Of a stretch of 60,397 bases of DNA, positions 57,447-60,397 are shown piece by piece. The stretch's first letter is position 1, and each line of letters opens with the position of its first letter. The notes under the pieces were generated by a model, which was not told where the DNA came from, did no database searches, and was given only the letters and a program-made list of their open reading frames with translations. Source of the stretch: Desulfobacteraceae bacterium (GTDB taxonomy: Bacteria; Desulfobacterota; Desulfobacteria; Desulfobacterales; Desulfosalsimonadaceae); contig QZJS01000098.1 of assembly GCA_003597945.1 (NCBI GenBank), positions 1 to 60,397 of the forward strand. The letters are read 5' to 3'. Both the position numbers and the translations under genes were made by a program.

Positions 57447-57671
57447 ATGAAATGTATTGCATGCGGCCATGACGGGCCGTTGTCGGATTTCAGATATCTT
57501 TACAACGCGCGCATCGACGCGTCCATCAGCATCCGTCAGTGCATCAACTGCCAGGAATGGGTGGCGGTGGATGAACTTAAAGGCGAAACCCTTGAAAAGA
57601 TCACGGGCGGGGCCGCCCCGTGGGGAAAAAGCGCCGGCATCGAGGGCCTTGCCACTGACGCGGCGGCGTGA
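57447..57671 (+). CDS. small zinc-ribbon/Cys-rich protein, third small component of GRE operon (possibly MasB-like)
   Basis: MKCIACGHDGPL...QCINCQEWVAVDEL; two CxxC pairs. Confidence 0.65.
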   Translation: MKCIACGHDGPLSDFRYLYNARIDASISIRQCINCQEWVAVDELKGETLEKITGGAAPWGKSAGIEGLATDAAA

Positions 57672-57677
57672 CGGCCG

Positions 57678-58529
57678 ATGAATCCGAATCGTCCGAAATT
57701 AATGGTTCCGGAGGCGGATCCGCATTTTTTTCTTCCGGAAGATATCATCGAAAGCATGGATCGGGTGAGGCTTTTGTCGGAGCGGCACCCGGTCAACGTG
57801 CTGGTGGCCGGCAAGCAGGGGTGCGGCAAATCGACCCTGGTGCGGCAGTTCGCGGCCCGGAACAACCGGCCCCTGGCCACGTTTCAGATCGGGATGCTCT
57901 CTGAACCGGGCCAGTTGTTCGGCGAACACGGGCTCAAAGACGGTCGGACCTATTACCGCAAATTTCTGTTTCCTGATGCCGTTCAGACGAAAGGATGCAT
58001 CATTCATCTGGAGGAGATCAACCGGCCGGAGCACCCCAAGGCCCTTAATATGCTGTTTTCCGTGCTTTCAGAAGACCGGAGCATCTACACCGACGAGCTG
58101 GGCCATATCAAGGTGGCAGAAAACGTAGTGTTTTTCGCCACCCTGAATGAAGGGGATGAATTTGTCGGCACGGAAATGCTGGATGCGGCTCTCCGGGACC
58201 GGTTTTACGTGGCCATGCTCGACTATCTGCCCCGTGAGGTGGAAACCCGGGTGCTCTGCCTGAAAACCGGCATCGAGGAGGCCGACGCCCTGACCATTGT
58301 CAATGTGGCCGGCCAGTTGCGCAACAACAACCGGGAACCCATCGTGGTCTCCACCCGGCATACCCTGATGATCGCGGAAATGGTTTCCATCGGCGCGAGC
58401 ATCGAAAAAGCCTTTGCCATGAGCCTGCAGATCAGTCCGGATATGCTGGAATCGATTCTGCTCTCTTTTCACGTGGCGATGAAACAGACCGGAAGCGGGC
58501 GTCATGGTCAAAACTATCAGCTCTATTAG
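57678..58529 (+). CDS. MoxR-type AAA+ ATPase (BssE-like)
   Basis: VNVLVAGKQGCGKSTLVRQFAARN, IIHLEEINRPEHPKALNMLFSVL, FATLNEGDEFVGTEMLDAALRDRF. Confidence 0.9.
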   Translation: MNPNRPKLMVPEADPHFFLPEDIIESMDRVRLLSERHPVNVLVAGKQGCGKSTLVRQFAARNNRPLATFQIGMLSEPGQLFGEHGLKDGRTYYRKFLFPDAVQTKGCIIHLEEINRPEHPKALNMLFSVLSEDRSIYTDELGHIKVAENVVFFATLNEGDEFVGTEMLDAALRDRFYVAMLDYLPREVETRVLCLKTGIEEADALTIVNVAGQLRNNNREPIVVSTRHTLMIAEMVSIGASIEKAFAMSLQISPDMLESILLSFHVAMKQTGSGRHGQNYQLY

Positions 58530-60339
58530 CTTCAAGCCGCAGTGCGGCATGGACCCGGGTGATACGGTATTTTCAGGCGGCGATATTCGGCCGGATTGTC
58601 CGGACCGCTGCCGGGAGTCTACGGCAATCGACGGCATATCCGCTTACTGGCGGAAAAACACGTCTTCCAGGGAATCCATTGAACTGGCCAACCTGTTGAG
58701 GGCGCTGCGCAAGGTTGCCGGCCATCTGGGGGCCAATACCGGCCGGATCGAATATGACGGAATGTCCTCGGCGGCCGACGGGGCCATTCGGGTCAGCCCC
58801 GAGTGGGTGATGGGGCAATATCCGGTCCCGTCCGAAAAAGTTGATCCGGTCATCGGGCATGTGGTCCATGAAGCCCTGCATCGCATGGAATGGTCCACCC
58901 ATGTCTGGAAACTCCTTGAGCCGGACATGGAGTCCATGCCGCCGCTTCAAAAGGTGATGTTTCAGAAAATGGTGGTCACCGGCGAAGACATCTATGTGGA
59001 CCGGAAATCGGATTTGTCCGTGTTCGGCCTGTATACCGCGGTTCTCAGAGGCCATGATCTGGCGGACCAGGACGCCAGGGTGCCGTCAAACGGCATTTCC
59101 GTGGATGAGCTGATGCTGACCTGGCGGGCCGGGCTGTTTGATGATCCGGCCGTCCGGGAGCCAAAGCCCGAATACAGCGAATTGCTTGACGCGTTGAATC
59201 ATCTGGCGCGGCGGTTGTATAACGAGGCCGGGGCCGATTGGCGGGTGACGAAAAAATGTCAAAACCGGGCATCCTTTTATCGCGATGCCTGGAAGCAGGT
59301 GGAAGGGCCGATCAAACAATTGCCTGTTTACCATAAACAGCTTTACTGGTTTTCCCGCACCAGCCCGGCCCGAATAAGTCCGGCCGGGCGAACCGGAGGC
59401 GCAAAACCCGGGAAACCCGCATTGCCCCGGCCCCTGGTTCGTGAAATTCAAACCTGTCTGGCCGCTGATGCCGTTGATATTACGCCGCTCATCCGATCCG
59501 TGGCCGGATATGACAATGAAACCGTTGAGCCCATGTCCCGATGGGATTTCAACATGCCGTCCCGGCCGGTGATCGATCGGCGGATGATCGGCAGGCTCAA
59601 GGCCGTGTTTCAGAATTACGCGGCCCGCCGCACCATTGTGAGCCGAGGCCTGCTCACCGGCCGGCTCGATCCGGGGCGTCTCTACCGGGCCCCGGTGAAC
59701 GGCCGGTGTTTCAGGGAGGATCTGCGGATTCCCAATCCGGACTGGTGCATCGGCCTGTTGATGGATGCCTCCGGCTCCATGCGGGGAATCAAATGGAAAA
59801 TGGTGGAAAGCATCATCGCCAACCTGCACAAGGCCCTTTCCGGCGATAAAAACCGTCTGAATGCCTGGGCTTATTTTGAATCCGGCGGGATCGCCATGCT
59901 TTCACGCCTGATCAAGGAAAACACGCTCATGTCGGTGCCGCCGTCGGGCCAGACCGCCTCGGGCCAGGCCATTATCGCCGCGGCCATGATGATGCCCAAA
60001 AACCGCCGCCAAAAGATCCTCATCCATGTGACCGACGGCGAATCCAATTTCGGGTGCGATGTTTCTTACGGGATCGAGTTGTGCCGGAAGGAAAAGATCG
60101 ATCTGATCACTCTGGGGTGCGGCTACAGAGACCGGCAGGCCATGCAGGAGCAGTACGGCCGGGCCATCCAGTTCATCGACCATTTTGAGCAGCTTCCCCG
60201 GGCCATGGAACATCTTGTTAAGTCGATTTTTTTGTTTGGGGCAAAAGCGATGAAGAGCCGGTTTTCAAATACTATATCAGAAAAATTAATTCTGAGAACA
60301 CTCTTGTCCAAAAACCATTTTACAGTAGTAAAGCGATAA
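58504..60339 (+). CDS. putative metallopeptidase + VWA-like domain protein, partner of MoxR ATPase
   Basis: HVVHEALHRMEWS (HxxxH-type zinc motif) and C-terminal VWA IGLLMDASGSMRG...ILIHVTDGESNF; overlaps MoxR gene. Confidence 0.82.
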   Translation: MVKTISSISFKPQCGMDPGDTVFSGGDIRPDCPDRCRESTAIDGISAYWRKNTSSRESIELANLLRALRKVAGHLGANTGRIEYDGMSSAADGAIRVSPEWVMGQYPVPSEKVDPVIGHVVHEALHRMEWSTHVWKLLEPDMESMPPLQKVMFQKMVVTGEDIYVDRKSDLSVFGLYTAVLRGHDLADQDARVPSNGISVDELMLTWRAGLFDDPAVREPKPEYSELLDALNHLARRLYNEAGADWRVTKKCQNRASFYRDAWKQVEGPIKQLPVYHKQLYWFSRTSPARISPAGRTGGAKPGKPALPRPLVREIQTCLAADAVDITPLIRSVAGYDNETVEPMSRWDFNMPSRPVIDRRMIGRLKAVFQNYAARRTIVSRGLLTGRLDPGRLYRAPVNGRCFREDLRIPNPDWCIGLLMDASGSMRGIKWKMVESIIANLHKALSGDKNRLNAWAYFESGGIAMLSRLIKENTLMSVPPSGQTASGQAIIAAAMMMPKNRRQKILIHVTDGESNFGCDVSYGIELCRKEKIDLITLGCGYRDRQAMQEQYGRAIQFIDHFEQLPRAMEHLVKSIFLFGAKAMKSRFSNTISEKLILRTLLSKNHFTVVKR

Positions 60340-60397
60340 ATTGAGGCCTTGAAAAAAAATCCTCCTTGGGGATATTGTTGTTTCACCACAAAACGAC

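Overview
This looks like a chromosomal segment from a Desulfobacterota-like anaerobe (taxonomic inference from gene content only). It has three zones. (1) ~0-23 kb is mostly housekeeping: DnaA-like ATPase, FAD-linked oxidase, SuhB, HflX, a dnaB-rplI-DUF2232-rpsR-rpsF block, a hybrid sensor kinase, a PEP-synthase-like protein, an AttH/FtsX/LolD-type ABC cluster, a class III CoA-transferase, a ferredoxin and a rubrerythrin. (2) ~23-47.8 kb is an accessory, defence-island-like region. It holds decayed and shuffled Schlafen/AlbA_2-type genes, a DUF1016 pseudogene and a WYL regulator. It also holds a compact AT-rich four-gene operon (TM/coiled-coil protein; TM/coiled-coil + McrB-like AAA GTPase; DUF2357/Hsp70-like protein; SF1 helicase with C-terminal Vsr/DUF559-like nuclease) resembling a CoCoNuT-type McrBC-derived system. 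Further on are a methyltransferase + MazG-PLD-SF2 helicase pair, a protein phosphatase-ADP-ribosylglycohydrolase fusion, a broken type IV (AbiE-like) toxin-antitoxin pair and a DUF4062/AlbA_2-like protein. (3) ~48-60.3 kb is a probable fumarate-addition glycyl radical enzyme locus (alkyl/arylsuccinate-synthase type): a divergent B12-dependent mutase (two subunits), MeaB GTPase, MmgE/PrpD protein, radical SAM activase, three small Cys-rich proteins, the GRE catalytic subunit, and a MoxR ATPase + metallopeptidase/VWA pair. A textbook-like sigma-54 promoter precedes it. A structural signal not explained by gene annotation: three interspersed palindromic elements (about 2.5, 50.4 and 57.3 kb) with unrelated terminal inverted repeats but each with a 5-5-5 hairpin exactly at its midpoint, each directly downstream of a stop codon.
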